The notes under the pieces are model-generated. The model searched no databases and had not been told where the DNA came from. It worked only from the letters and a program-made list of their open reading frames with translations. A stretch of 37,858 nt of DNA from DHVE2 group archaeon (lineage in GTDB: Archaea; Thermoplasmatota; Thermoplasmata; Thermoplasmatales; Aciduliprofundaceae): the NCBI GenBank assembly GCA_015523125.1, contig WAKX01000002.1, positions 1 to 37,858 on the forward strand. The letters are read 5' to 3'. A program made the translations under genes and the position numbers. Positions 8,543 to 16,463 of the stretch are shown here, in pieces. Within the stretch, counting starts at the first letter, position 1, and each line of letters opens with the position of its first letter.

Positions 8543-9250
8543 ATGGATGTTGAAGATGCCTTCGAGGAGTACAAGAAATTGGTTGATTCTCTTCAAAAGT
8601 TAGGTTTATCTATGTACGAGGCGCGTGCGTTCTTAGCCTTAGTTGTTTTGGGGGTCGGCTCCGCTGAAGTTGTTGCCCAGACCGCAAAGATTCCTAGAAC
8701 TTCTGCTTACAAAGTTTTAGAGTCTCTCGAAGATAAGGGATTTGTAGTCTCGATGGAAGGGCGCCCGAAGGTTTACAAGCCGATGGAACTCAAAGAAATA
8801 AAAGAAAAAATTGTGGAAGAGGTAAACGAGCTATTCGACAAGTTGGAATTCATACAGGAGTTTTTGATGGAGAAGGGCGAGCCCCAGTTGGTGTACACCA
8901 TATACGGAAAGGAGCGGGTGATGAAGAAAATCGCCGAGATGATTGATCTCACAGAGAAGGAGATTATAATCTCTACGCCCATATTTTCCGAGATTCGAAA
9001 GAATCTGATAAAAAATATAGAGATGGCTTTAAATCGTGGGGTGAAGGTTATCGTCATAACCCACCCCAATCAGAAGATTCCGAAAGGCGTGGACTCGTAC
9101 AGGAAAGAAGGACTCATCGCCACGGATATTGTTAGCGATAATAAACGCGCATTACTTGCGTCTCCCGAGCTCAACGCGTGTGGATACACCGATAACCCTG
9201 CGTTGGCACAGCATTTGACTCATTTCATAAACATAATGATTGAAAAATAA
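8543..9250 (+). CDS. TrmB-family transcriptional regulator
   Basis: A 235-residue protein with an N-terminal winged helix-turn-helix around residues 15-75. The stretch LGLSMYEARAFLALVVLG followed by IPRTSAYKVLESLEDKGFV is the TrmB signature. A coiled-coil linker (EEVNELFDKLEFIQEF) and a C-terminal phospholipase-D-like fold (about 125-230) follow, the architecture of TrmB proteins that lack the long sugar-binding domain. It should act as a DNA-binding repressor or activator; its effector and targets cannot be read from sequence. No Shine-Dalgarno lies at the usual distance from ATG 8543; a GGTGATT sits about 14-20 bases upstream. It may control the divergent phosphoesterase gene. Confidence 0.85.
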   Translation: MDVEDAFEEYKKLVDSLQKLGLSMYEARAFLALVVLGVGSAEVVAQTAKIPRTSAYKVLESLEDKGFVVSMEGRPKVYKPMELKEIKEKIVEEVNELFDKLEFIQEFLMEKGEPQLVYTIYGKERVMKKIAEMIDLTEKEIIISTPIFSEIRKNLIKNIEMALNRGVKVIVITHPNQKIPKGVDSYRKEGLIATDIVSDNKRALLASPELNACGYTDNPALAQHLTHFINIMIEK

Positions 9251-9255
9251 GGGAG

Positions 9256-9777
9256 TTATTTAACGAATTCCTTGCCTTTGGTGACAACTATTCTGCAAGA
9301 TGTGGGCAGCTTGTAAGAGGCTTCTCTAAGTGCCTCCTTGGCCTTTTCCACGTTGTTTGGATTCACGCGGGCGGACATTATTATCTGCCCTCTCTTCACT
9401 CTCGCCGCAGTCCCCACGGGCTTGCCGAAAGCTTTACTCATACCAGAAGAGATACGATCCGCACCGGCGCCAGTGGCCATTTTATGCTCTCTGATAACCT
9501 GATGCGGAAAGACGCGAATCCAGAGGAAATAGTTTGCCGTACCAACCTTGTTAAGATGCTTATTTGCGATAATTCTCGCAGCCTCAAGGGCATTGTGCCT
9601 GATTTGGCACGATTCATCAACCATTAAACTCAATTCGACGGGAAAATCGTTCTTTGCCTTAACGTTTCCCATCTCAAAATGCACTATCTTTGGATTGGGA
9701 ACTCCTCCCATGTATTCACGACGAGTGTAAGCGGGACCATCGACGTTACGATACATTCTTCCTGGCTTACGCACCAT
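9256..9777 (-). CDS. rpl10e: Large-subunit ribosomal protein L10e (uL16)
   Basis: A 173-residue archaeal L10e. It starts VRKPGRMYR and keeps the family blocks [49 protein letters not shown] and [10 protein letters not shown]. This protein binds 23S rRNA near the peptidyl-transferase and P/A tRNA sites. The length is normal. GGTGAG precedes ATG by a few bases and an AT-rich TATA candidate (9811-9820) lies about 35 bases upstream. It is monocistronic here and ends 6 bases from the convergent TrmB-type gene. Confidence 0.97.
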   Translation of the reverse strand: MVRKPGRMYRNVDGPAYTRREYMGGVPNPKIVHFEMGNVKAKNDFPVELSLMVDESCQIRHNALEAARIIANKHLNKVGTANYFLWIRVFPHQVIREHKMATGAGADRISSGMSKAFGKPVGTAARVKRGQIIMSARVNPNNVEKAKEALREASYKLPTSCRIVVTKGKEFVK

Positions 9778-9810
9778 TGATACTCACCAAGATGGACATT
9801 AGGATTATGT

Positions 9811-9820
9811 ATTTATATTT
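9811..9820 (-). promoter_or_regulatory. TATA box for rpl10e
   Basis: The minus-strand sequence AAATATAAAT lies 34-43 bases upstream of the rpl10e ATG at 9777, with GGTGAG in between. Position and sequence fit an archaeal promoter. It is seen by eye only. Confidence 0.5.
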
Positions 9821-9829
9821 TTGTGAAGT

Positions 9830-10160
9830 AGGAACCACCAGCGGGTTCCTATAACCTCCTGCAACCCATAATAAGTTTCTTTGGGGATGAAACACCTTTC
9901 TTTTAAAGAAAGGGGTTCTAAGAACCTCCTGCCACCGAAAAAGATTGTGAATTTTGTAAAGGAAGGGTTTAGAAAGGGGGCAAAGCCCCCCCTTCTCAGC
10001 GGGCTCTTATCATCTCCAACAATCATGGGGGGTTCTATAGAGTTTTCATGTGACCCTGAGATGCTTATTTCTCATTATTTAAAACCTTGACGCTTTCATC
10101 CCTTGGCGATTGTGATAAGCTCTCTATCTACATGTGGATTAAACATGTAATTACCCGACA
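9830..10160. repeat. Noncoding stretch with two imperfect direct repeats and several palindromes
   Basis: This gap carries no convincing gene but clear structure. Two 24-base direct repeats at 9843-9866 and 9913-9936 share 20 of 24 positions, each containing AACCTCCTGC. A third partial copy (GGGTTCTATAG) begins near 10029. A 9-base inverted repeat with a single central base lies at 9895-9913, immediately followed by the palindrome GGTTCT-A-AGAACC at 9914-9926. A GC-rich hairpin (GGGGGC, AAA, GCCCCC plus four more A/T-rich pairs) spans 9971-9996. A 7-base inverted repeat TACATGT/ACATGTA flanks a 7-base loop at 10129-10149. A 73-codon minus-strand ORF crosses most of it but looks spurious. Confidence 0.6.
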
Positions 10161-10163
10161 TAT

Positions 10164-10373
10164 TCAGCGGCTGCTCCACGTGGGATGGAGAGATGCGAGC
10201 CGGCGCTCCCAGTAGCTGAGTTCCGCGCCGTCCGCAATGCCGTCATGGTCCGTGTCCGGGTCCTGAATATTCAGCCCGTGCTTTGACTCGAAGAGGTTAC
10301 TTAATCCGTCGTGATCCAGATCGCCCGCCGCATAGAGCGGGTCGCACTGGTACTCCATGTTTCCAAAAAACAT
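10164..10373 (-). pseudogene. Fragment of a calcium-binding (thrombospondin type 3-like) surface protein
   Basis: A 69-codon frame starting 5 bases after the hicA stop. It contains two calcium-loop repeats, GDLDHDGLSNLFE and DPDTDHDGIADGAE, in the alternating pattern of thrombospondin type 3 repeats of archaeal and bacterial surface proteins. There is no signal peptide, anchor or other domain. Such repeats normally occur in long arrays, so this is best read as a leftover piece of a larger gene, probably cut when the neighbouring toxin-antitoxin genes arrived. A GGAG-containing sequence lies before ATG 10373, so translation is possible. Confidence 0.6.
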
Positions 10374-10377
10374 TCCC

Positions 10378-10611
10378 CTACTCCTTTAGTAACTTTAAGA
10401 ATTTATCTTTGGTTATACCAGCTTGCTTTATAATCTTCATTAGTAGTCCTCTGCCAATCTCCTCTCCTGCATGGTTTGGGACAACTATTATTGTTCCCTC
10501 TTTGTTCTTCAAAATCACATGGGATCCTTTCTGCCTTGACACTTCAAAACCTATCTTCCCGAGTGCTTTTATTACCTTCTCCGCAGGTAAAGGCCTCAGC
10601 TTTTCGTTCAT
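10378..10611 (-). CDS. hicA: HicA-family mRNA interferase toxin
   Basis: A 77-residue protein with the HicA/YcfA double-stranded-RNA-binding fold: LRPLPAEKVIKALGKIGFEVSRQ, then KGSHVIL with the catalytic-type His, VVPNHAGEEIGRG and a C-terminal AGITKDKFLKLL helix. HicA toxins cleave mRNA when freed from HicB. The gene overlaps the upstream hicB by 4 bases (ATGA), so the order is antitoxin first, opposite to the classic hicAB arrangement. All expected residues are present and it looks intact. Confidence 0.92.
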   Translation of the reverse strand: MNEKLRPLPAEKVIKALGKIGFEVSRQKGSHVILKNKEGTIIVVPNHAGEEIGRGLLMKIIKQAGITKDKFLKLLKE

Positions 10612-10814
10612 GCCATTACCCTCTGCAGTCCTATAAACTCAGTTTTTATCTCCACTTCTCCCGTTTCTTCAAGATAGAGTTCAATTGCTTCTTTAATCCT
10701 CTTTAAGAGTTCCTCGATGCTCCTTGCCTGAGTAAAACATCCAGGTAGCTCCACGACTTCTCCCACATAGTACCCGTCCTCGTCTCTCTCTATTATCACG
10801 GTATACTCATCCAT
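10608..10814 (-). CDS. hicB: HicB-like antitoxin (short form)
   Basis: A 68-residue protein with the partial RNase H fold of HicB: YTVIIERDEDGYYVGEVVELPGC, then AxSIEELLKRIKEAIELYLEE. It ends soon after this domain and lacks the ribbon-helix-helix or helix-turn-helix DNA-binding tail found in longer HicB proteins, so autoregulation by DNA binding is doubtful. It overlaps hicA by 4 bases. The start ATG is 2 bases after the TAA of the upstream membrane-protein gene, which makes translational coupling likely. Confidence 0.92.
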   Translation of the reverse strand: MDEYTVIIERDEDGYYVGEVVELPGCFTQARSIEELLKRIKEAIELYLEETGEVEIKTEFIGLQRVMA

Positions 10815-10816
10815 AC

Positions 10817-11383
10817 TTATACATCACCTCCCTCTATTTTAACCTTTTTGCTTTTGTTTTCCTCCTGGAGTTCGAAGCGGTACTTCTCGTAAATAAACGG
10901 ATATTTCTCATCGATGAACTTCTTTATCTTTGGGTTCTTCTTCACACCGTAGAGCATGAAATAATAGGGAGTCATCTCCCTCGCCTCGCAGTAGAGGTAG
11001 TACGGGTTGTAGTTAATCGTGAGAATCGCCGCATTTTTGCCCGTGTTGAACCCGATAATCTTCTCCCACGGAATAAACCGCTCTTTCGGCAGGTACTTTA
11101 CTGTGTCACGATAAAGATAAACGCCATCCGGCGTAAAACGAATCTTGGAGAAGTGCCACGCGTTTGCTCGCAAAGAAATGATGATACATGATATAGCAAT
11201 AGGAGTTGTTATGCTAAATACTATTAAATGACCCGTTGTTGTAGATGGTGGAGATACTATATACAGAATAATTGTGGGTACATAAACAGAAAGTAAGGAC
11301 AAAAACCTTATATTTCTAAGTTTAGTTTGCAATTTGGGAGGTATGCTATTATCTAACATCACTTTTTTATTTTTTATGGGCAT
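10817..11383 (-). CDS. Small membrane protein with a PH-like C-terminal part, linked to a TA locus
   Basis: About 188 residues from ATG 11383, which is preceded at six bases by GGGAG. A GTG at 11437 would add 18 residues and also has a GGAGG nearby. Two hydrophobic segments are visible near residues 26-44 and 50-72 (counting from 11383), then a soluble part with beta-strand-like blocks (RFTPDGVYLYRD, RFIPWEKIIGF, AAILTINYNPYYLYC). This resembles bacterial PH-like membrane proteins, although I cannot confirm the family. The acidic/basic tail ends KKVKIEGGDV directly before hicB. A closely similar tail survives beside the second toxin-antitoxin pair. Confidence 0.6.
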   Translation of the reverse strand: MPIKNKKVMLDNSIPPKLQTKLRNIRFLSLLSVYVPTIILYIVSPPSTTTGHLIVFSITTPIAISCIIISLRANAWHFSKIRFTPDGVYLYRDTVKYLPKERFIPWEKIIGFNTGKNAAILTINYNPYYLYCEAREMTPYYFMLYGVKKNPKIKKFIDEKYPFIYEKYRFELQEENKSKKVKIEGGDV

Positions 11384-11451
11384 TGTTGTCTCCCTTCTTT
11401 CAATGATAGAAATATCGTGCCCATACCCATCTCCCACTCCCTCCGGTGCAT

Positions 11452-11885
11452 TTATTCCTCGGGATTTAAAATCTCGAAGCCCTCGTTTTTAGCAGCGTCT
11501 AGAAGTTTTCTATCTGCGCTTACAAAGATGCAATTCTTTTCGGGACATAGATCCACGGCAACTGCGAGATGTAGTGCATCTAATGTTCTTAAATTATGTT
11601 TTTCTATCATTGCAATAGTTGTAATTATCAATTCATCGGATATTGGTACCGGTACATATCTGCTTTCCACGTCACTGAAAAATATCTCCTCTATTCTGCG
11701 ATATTTGTTTCTACTGATTATTCCCTCTTTATTTAACCGCGTGAATATGGATATTGTCTCTGCTATTGCCAATGTGGATATGTAAATCTCTTCATCTCCA
11801 TCTATTATCTTATATCTACTTTCTCGGTGCCTTTTTCCCTGTGATATCTCTTTACTATTGCCGATGTGTCAAAATAGTACTTCAT
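11452..11885 (-). pseudogene. vapC: PIN-domain (VapC-type) ribonuclease toxin, frameshifted
   Basis: Two frames together make a full PIN domain. The first, from ATG 11885, encodes YYFDTSAIVKRYHREKGTEKV and hits stops at about 11805. The second continues with YKIIDGDEEIYISTLAIAE through RTLDALHLAVA and FVSADRKLLDAA to the stop at 11452. The frame changes near 11808-11815, where GTAGATATAAG would need one base fewer or two more (a +2 or -1 event) to be continuous. All acidic catalytic residues (Asp6, Glu, the Asp in LDALH, the Asp in SADR) exist once the frames are joined. PIN toxins cut RNA. As read, the gene is broken unless frameshifting or a base error is involved. Confidence 0.8.
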
Positions 11886-12058
11886 ACCTCCTCACGCTCT
11901 GATATAACTAATTCGCTTATGCTAATATCCGGATTGAAATCCCTTATCTCCTTTATATCACCACCCCTTGCCCTTTCCTCTATGTAACGAAGTAAATCCA
12001 TAGTGGCGGATTTCCTCATCAATATTTCCCCAATCTTTTTCATCACTGCTACTTCCAT
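11882..12058 (-). CDS. Small antitoxin-like protein upstream of the PIN toxin (VapB-like)
   Basis: A 58-residue ORF starting at ATG 12058 and ending in TGA that overlaps the PIN start (ATGA, 4 bases), the usual layout of an antitoxin-toxin pair. The protein is charged and helical, with an N-terminal MKKIGEILMRKSATMDLLRYIEERARG and a C-terminal acidic stretch ending ISEREEV. I do not recognise a ribbon-helix-helix or AbrB motif, so the antitoxin assignment rests on size, position and overlap. It is intact although the toxin partner is frameshifted. The start lies 2 bases after a TAA in the remnant frame described next. Confidence 0.65.
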   Translation of the reverse strand: MEVAVMKKIGEILMRKSATMDLLRYIEERARGGDIKEIRDFNPDISISELVISEREEV

Positions 12059-12060
12059 GG

Positions 12061-12157
12061 TTATACATCTTCTTCATCTATTTTAACCTTTTCGCTGGTC
12101 ATTTTCACCGGTTCTGTGCCGTTGGGTATGTTTTGTCCGCAATCCCCTTCTCCTTTC
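12061..12157 (-). pseudogene. C-terminal remnant of a paralogue of the 10817-11383 membrane protein
   Basis: Between the DNA ligase stop and the antitoxin start, one frame reads on for about 30 codons with no proper start, ending EKVKIDEEDV and TAA. The tail and its DNA are nearly the same as the end of the small membrane protein before hicB (KKVKIEGGDV, TAA): 34 of 41 bases match between 10812-10852 and 12056-12096. The most direct reading is a second, largely deleted copy of that gene. An internal ATG would give only 13 codons. Confidence 0.6.
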
Positions 12158-13930
12158 TCACTCCTTCACCTTTTTAATCTGGTTCCTGTACATTTCCACC
12201 AGCTCGCCGGTTGTGGTGGCTTCCTCCGGGCTTTTGTCGTCTCTCCATCTTCCCGTGAATCTGGGGAATCGTATCGCGAGGCCGCTGCCCTTCTCCACGA
12301 TATCCCTCGCGCATGTGTGAGTTGGGCTCAGCGTGATTTCCGCGCCGACCACTTCCATGACGATCTTCGGAACGAACCAGTAATCCGCCTCCAACTCGCT
12401 CCACACCCTCGGGTGCTTCTTTTCGATTTTGTATTCTTCGAACATCTTCGGAAGCGCTGCCAGCTGCTCGTCGGTGAACCCGCTTCCCAGCTTGCAAACC
12501 GTCTCAAATCTATCCTTCTCCGGATTGTAAGCGGCCATCAATAATGCGCCGTAAGTTCCTTTTCTACGGCCCTTGCCCGAAAACGCGCCCACGACCACGA
12601 GATCAGTGGTGTCCGCCATCTCCACCTTGTAGTCTCTCTTGTACTTGATCCACAGAAATTCCCTCGCGCCTGCGCGGTATATGCTCTCTTCCCCGATATT
12701 TTTCGCCACCAGCCCCTCGCATCCGTCCTCGATGGCCTTGTTGAAGAATTTTTTTATCTCATTCATATCTTCGGAGACGATGCGGTGGGCCAGCTGAACT
12801 CTCGGGGTTCTCTTTATCCACTTCTCCAGCGCCTTTCTTCTCTCTTCGTATGGCTTCGTGGTCATGTCCTCGCCGTTGAGGTATAAAATGTCGAAAAGAA
12901 ATAGGACCACGGGGATCTCTTCAATCATCTTCTCGATTCCGTATTTTCTCCCGCGCCTATGAGAGACCATCTGGAAAGGAAGAAGTTCTCCTGTGTTCAC
13001 GTCCACGGGCACCGCTTCCCCGTCGAAAATCCCATCTTCTCCCTGAAACGCCTCGTTTATGGCGGAAACCACATCAGGAAACTGCGAGGTGAGATTCTCC
13101 AATCTCCGAGAGTACAATTTAGTCCCGTTTTTTCCCACATGGGCCTGAATGCGCATTCCGTCGTATTTGTACTCAAACGCCGCTTTTCCTCCCATCTTTT
13201 CTAGTATTTCTTCCAGCGAGGGCAGGCGCTCGGCCAGCATGGCCCTTATTGGAATTCCGATTTGGATTTTTATGTTTTTTACGCCCTCGATTCCCTCCTT
13301 CGCTAGCTTCTTCGCTATGAACCCTAAATCCGGGTGGATGTTGTACGCTCGCTCCACTATTTTCCTCATCTCCTTGCTCTCGCCGAATGCAATTGATAGT
13401 GCGTCCAATATTGTCATGTCCGCTATTCCCAGCCTGAGCTTGCCTTCAACCGTTCTCACTATGTATTTCGCTTCTAAAGGAGTTGCTAAGTTCAACAATT
13501 CCACTAAAAGCTTAATTTTCTTCTCTTGGCTCCCCGAACCTTCCGATTTTGCGATTTTCTCGAAATTCTCATAAACTTTTTCCACCGTTAGCTCTTCGGA
13601 CTCGAATGAAAACAGGCGCATCTGCTTCTTGTTCTTCAGCGCCTCTTCCACCGCAGCCCCCAAATCCCCGAATTTGCGGAGCATCTCGTTAACTCTCTTC
13701 TCCGCTATGCCAGTTGCTTGGGTTACCGCCTTTATTGTGAGTTTTTCCGCCAGCCCCAGCTCGATTCCCACGTAATCCGCGTAGAGCTTTCCTTGGGTGA
13801 GATACGCAACTTTGTCGATGATATCCACAGGTGTTTTTTTCAGAAGCTCAACTAAGTAATCGGTCATCTCCAATCTCTTGGTTGTCCCCTCAATTTTTTT
13901 GTAAGTCTCCGCAATCTCGCGATAAAGCAT
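12158..13930 (-). CDS. lig: ATP-dependent DNA ligase
   Basis: A 590-residue archaeal/eukaryotic DNA ligase I-type enzyme that seals nicks in replication and repair. The N-terminal 230 residues form the helical DNA-binding domain. The adenylation motif EYKYDGMR places the nucleophilic Lys near residue 255. Further nucleotidyltransferase motifs follow (GEAVP, FLFDIL, EGLVAK and WIKYKRDY), then the OB-fold domain ending near FPRFTGRWRDDKSPEEATT. The length is standard. The ATG at 13930 has no Shine-Dalgarno sequence. It is divergent from the small membrane protein gene at 14008, with 77 bases between. All core residues are present, so it should be active. Confidence 0.97.
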   Translation of the reverse strand: MLYREIAETYKKIEGTTKRLEMTDYLVELLKKTPVDIIDKVAYLTQGKLYADYVGIELGLAEKLTIKAVTQATGIAEKRVNEMLRKFGDLGAAVEEALKNKKQMRLFSFESEELTVEKVYENFEKIAKSEGSGSQEKKIKLLVELLNLATPLEAKYIVRTVEGKLRLGIADMTILDALSIAFGESKEMRKIVERAYNIHPDLGFIAKKLAKEGIEGVKNIKIQIGIPIRAMLAERLPSLEEILEKMGGKAAFEYKYDGMRIQAHVGKNGTKLYSRRLENLTSQFPDVVSAINEAFQGEDGIFDGEAVPVDVNTGELLPFQMVSHRRGRKYGIEKMIEEIPVVLFLFDILYLNGEDMTTKPYEERRKALEKWIKRTPRVQLAHRIVSEDMNEIKKFFNKAIEDGCEGLVAKNIGEESIYRAGAREFLWIKYKRDYKVEMADTTDLVVVGAFSGKGRRKGTYGALLMAAYNPEKDRFETVCKLGSGFTDEQLAALPKMFEEYKIEKKHPRVWSELEADYWFVPKIVMEVVGAEITLSPTHTCARDIVEKGSGLAIRFPRFTGRWRDDKSPEEATTTGELVEMYRNQIKKVKE

Positions 13931-14007
13931 GGTTCAAATATCCGCTTCCTCTATTTAAGTTTTTAACATTGCCCCAAATTAAAAATACTTAACCGTAATG
14001 ACTTAAT

Positions 14008-14523
14008 GTGAATGAAAAAATCCCCGCTGAGGACTTCGCCGGCCCGTCTTTCAATATATTTAGAGATGCGCTTTTCTTCATCGCTCTTTTTCTCATTTCT
14101 CTCATTCTCTCCCTATTTCTACTCGTATATTTCGATTTTCCCTTGATTCCAATCGCCATGTGGCTCTTGATTTACGGATTTTCTGAGATTCTGCTATTCT
14201 TCAAAATATGGGAAACTTATAATGAATGCGTCGCAGGAGAGGTTGAAGGAGGGATGGGAATAAAATGCGATGAAAAGGCTTACGAGATCAGGATAAAAAT
14301 CACTCCGGAGAAAATAATTTATGTGAAATCCCGCGGTGAAAAAGATGAGAGAGAAGAGGTGAAAATCGGGGAAATAAAAGAATTGAAACTGAAGGGGAAC
14401 AAAATTTTCTATTTATCTGGCGAGGAATGGGAAGAACTGGGAATGGTCCCAAATTTGCCCCGCCAGAAGAGTAAAAAATTGAAGGAGAGAATTGAAAAAA
14501 TAAACGGCGAAAAACAGATTTAA
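14008..14523 (+). CDS. Hypothetical membrane protein with two helices
   Basis: A 171-residue protein from a GTG start, not recognised. Two hydrophobic stretches (about residues 22-43 and 46-67) form a hairpin, followed by a charged soluble domain of about 100 residues with many Lys/Glu and a possible beta-sheet pattern (IRIKITPEKIIYVK). The arrangement is like other small archaeal proteins that place a short beta domain on the cytoplasmic side. It ends 20 bases before the TctA-like gene and is probably co-transcribed with it. Confidence 0.6.
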   Translation: MNEKIPAEDFAGPSFNIFRDALFFIALFLISLILSLFLLVYFDFPLIPIAMWLLIYGFSEILLFFKIWETYNECVAGEVEGGMGIKCDEKAYEIRIKITPEKIIYVKSRGEKDEREEVKIGEIKELKLKGNKIFYLSGEEWEELGMVPNLPRQKSKKLKERIEKINGEKQI

Positions 14524-14543
14524 ATACAGGTAATTTATCACCT

Positions 14544-15800
14544 GTGGATATAGGGGTGTTTATTCTATTTGCTTTAATCGGAACTTCGCTGGGCACTTTC
14601 ACCGGATTGACTCCGGGGATACATGTGAACAACATTGCTTTACTTGCCCTATTTCTCTACGGCGCAGGGTTCAACCCCATTTACCTCGCATCATTGGTTG
14701 TAAGCGCAATGATTGCCCATACTTTCTTGGATTTTATCCCATCCACGTTTTTGGGCGCTCCAACCGAAGATACCGCGCTCTCGGTGCTCCCCATGCATCG
14801 GCTTCTTCTTCGAGGTGAGGGCTACAAAGCTGTTTATCTTTCGGCGGTAGGCTCGCTTTTAGCCATGCTCTTCGCCCTTCCCTTCATTTTTCTCCTTCAG
14901 GTTTTTTTCTCTTTTATCTCGTACGACGAGGTGAAGTTTTACATTCCCATAATTCTCATCTCTCTCGTTCTCTATCTATTTTACCTCGAATCATTAAAGA
15001 GTGTGAAGAAGATGCTTCTTGGAATTTATGTCTTCTTCGTAGCTGGAATTTTCGGGCTCATAGTTTTCCATCTTCCCCAGAATTACAACTTCGTGCCCGC
15101 GGACATCGGGGCCGGTCTTCTCTTTCCCATGTTCACCGGGTTATTTGGAATTCCAACCCTTTTTCTATCCTCTAAAACCAAGGTGCCGAAGCAGGAAATA
15201 AAAAAGGAAAAAATAGGAAAGGAAAGTTATAAAGCAGCGTTGTACGGCACTTTGAGCGGCGCCTTAGTGGGCTTTCTCCCTGGGGTGACCTCTGGAATCG
15301 CTTCGGTGGTGGCCCGCGGCGTTTATGGAAGCGACGAGCCAGAGGATTTCATTGTCTCTCTTGGCTCTGTTAATACGGCAAATTCCCTTTTCAACTTAGC
15401 TGCGCTGTTCATCATTCTCCACCCGAGGAGCGAGGCCGTGGGAGTTGTGGGGAGCCTCGTTAAATTCCATCCATGGATAAACTTCGTTCATCCTCCTTCT
15501 CTCTTCATTCTCCTTCTCCTCTCCGCGTTCATCTCCTCTTTTTTCTCCTTCTTTCTAACTTTATTTTTCGGAAGATTATTCGCTAAGGGCATAGAGAGAT
15601 TGGATGAAAGATACGGGAAACTCTCCATGGGGATAATGGTGTTTCTGGGAATTCTGATATTCCTATTCTCCGGTCCTTTAGGGTTCATGGTGGCCTTCGT
15701 TGCCTCACTAATTGGCATTCTTCCTCCAAAATTCGGGGTTATGAGGGTGCACCTAATGGCATCAATCATTCTCCCTGTGCTGATTTTCTACCTCGCATGA
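14544..15800 (+). CDS. TctA/DUF112-like polytopic membrane transporter
   Basis: A 418-residue, very hydrophobic protein with about ten membrane helices. Two internally similar halves each hold a Pro-Gly hairpin motif: GLTPGIHVNN near residue 23 and GFLPGVTSGIAS near residue 238. Those paired motifs are typical of the TctA (tripartite tricarboxylate transporter) family and its archaeal relatives. No TctB or TctC partner lies nearby, so it may act alone, and its substrate is unknown. It starts with GTG. Confidence 0.75.
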   Translation: MDIGVFILFALIGTSLGTFTGLTPGIHVNNIALLALFLYGAGFNPIYLASLVVSAMIAHTFLDFIPSTFLGAPTEDTALSVLPMHRLLLRGEGYKAVYLSAVGSLLAMLFALPFIFLLQVFFSFISYDEVKFYIPIILISLVLYLFYLESLKSVKKMLLGIYVFFVAGIFGLIVFHLPQNYNFVPADIGAGLLFPMFTGLFGIPTLFLSSKTKVPKQEIKKEKIGKESYKAALYGTLSGALVGFLPGVTSGIASVVARGVYGSDEPEDFIVSLGSVNTANSLFNLAALFIILHPRSEAVGVVGSLVKFHPWINFVHPPSLFILLLLSAFISSFFSFFLTLFFGRLFAKGIERLDERYGKLSMGIMVFLGILIFLFSGPLGFMVAFVASLIGILPPKFGVMRVHLMASIILPVLIFYLA

Positions 15801-15860
15801 CCGAAAAGCATATAACGATAATTTTATATCCCTAAAATAACATTACAGAGAGGGATTAAC

Positions 15861-16463
15861 ATGGCAGCAAAAGAAGATTGGTTTGAAAAACTTCAAGGCG
15901 AACTTGAAAAGAAAAAAGAGGAAATACTGAATGACATTTCCACAGAGAGCAAGAAGAGGAGCGAGCTGAACAAAAGCATAATCGAGGATTTCTGGAAGAT
16001 ATGGATTCAGTTCAATAACATAAATGTGCATTTCAGGATGGAGCCCTCGCACGATAAGTGGGTTTCGCATTTTGAAGAGTTCCCGAACAAGTGGGTTCTG
16101 CGGAAGGATTTCGATTTCTCCAGAGTGTGGGAGATAAGCCTGGTGGATATTACGAGGGAGCAGAACCGCGTGGGAGATTCTTTGAAGGTTCTGTACTATA
16201 ATACTGATAATGGTGAGAGATTGAAGATGCTCTTCGAGTTTTCGGAGGGAGAAAAATACGACAAGTACTCCGGATGGAAGCGCATATACAGCCAGTACGT
16301 GCTCTACGATGAAGCCGTGAACAAAGCATCCATAGACAAAATCCGAGAAATACTATTGAAAGTAATACCTGTGTGGTACGAATCTCACTTGAAAGGGGAT
16401 AGAAACATAATTCTGGACTTCATCAAGAACAATTTCCAGAAAGGGGCCACATTTACCGATTAA
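15861..16463 (+). CDS. Hypothetical soluble protein
   Basis: A 200-residue protein that I do not recognise. It begins with a charged, likely coiled-coil helix (residues 5-40). A mixed region rich in Trp and Phe follows, with several conserved-looking FDFSRVW and GWKRIYSQYV stretches. No signal peptide, membrane helix, cysteine pair or known catalytic motif is visible. A GAGGG sequence precedes the ATG at about 8 bases. Its 3' end overlaps the convergent zinc-ribbon gene by 11 bases. Confidence 0.65.
   Translation: MAAKEDWFEKLQGELEKKKEEILNDISTESKKRSELNKSIIEDFWKIWIQFNNINVHFRMEPSHDKWVSHFEEFPNKWVLRKDFDFSRVWEISLVDITREQNRVGDSLKVLYYNTDNGERLKMLFEFSEGEKYDKYSGWKRIYSQYVLYDEAVNKASIDKIREILLKVIPVWYESHLKGDRNIILDFIKNNFQKGATFTD

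Noticed and set aside
9805-10026. 73-codon minus-strand ORF in the repeat region
   Set aside because: It crosses the hairpins and direct repeats, has no ribosome site, and its amino-acid sequence mirrors the repeats (FGGRRFLEPL, GLQEVIGTR) without a protein pattern.
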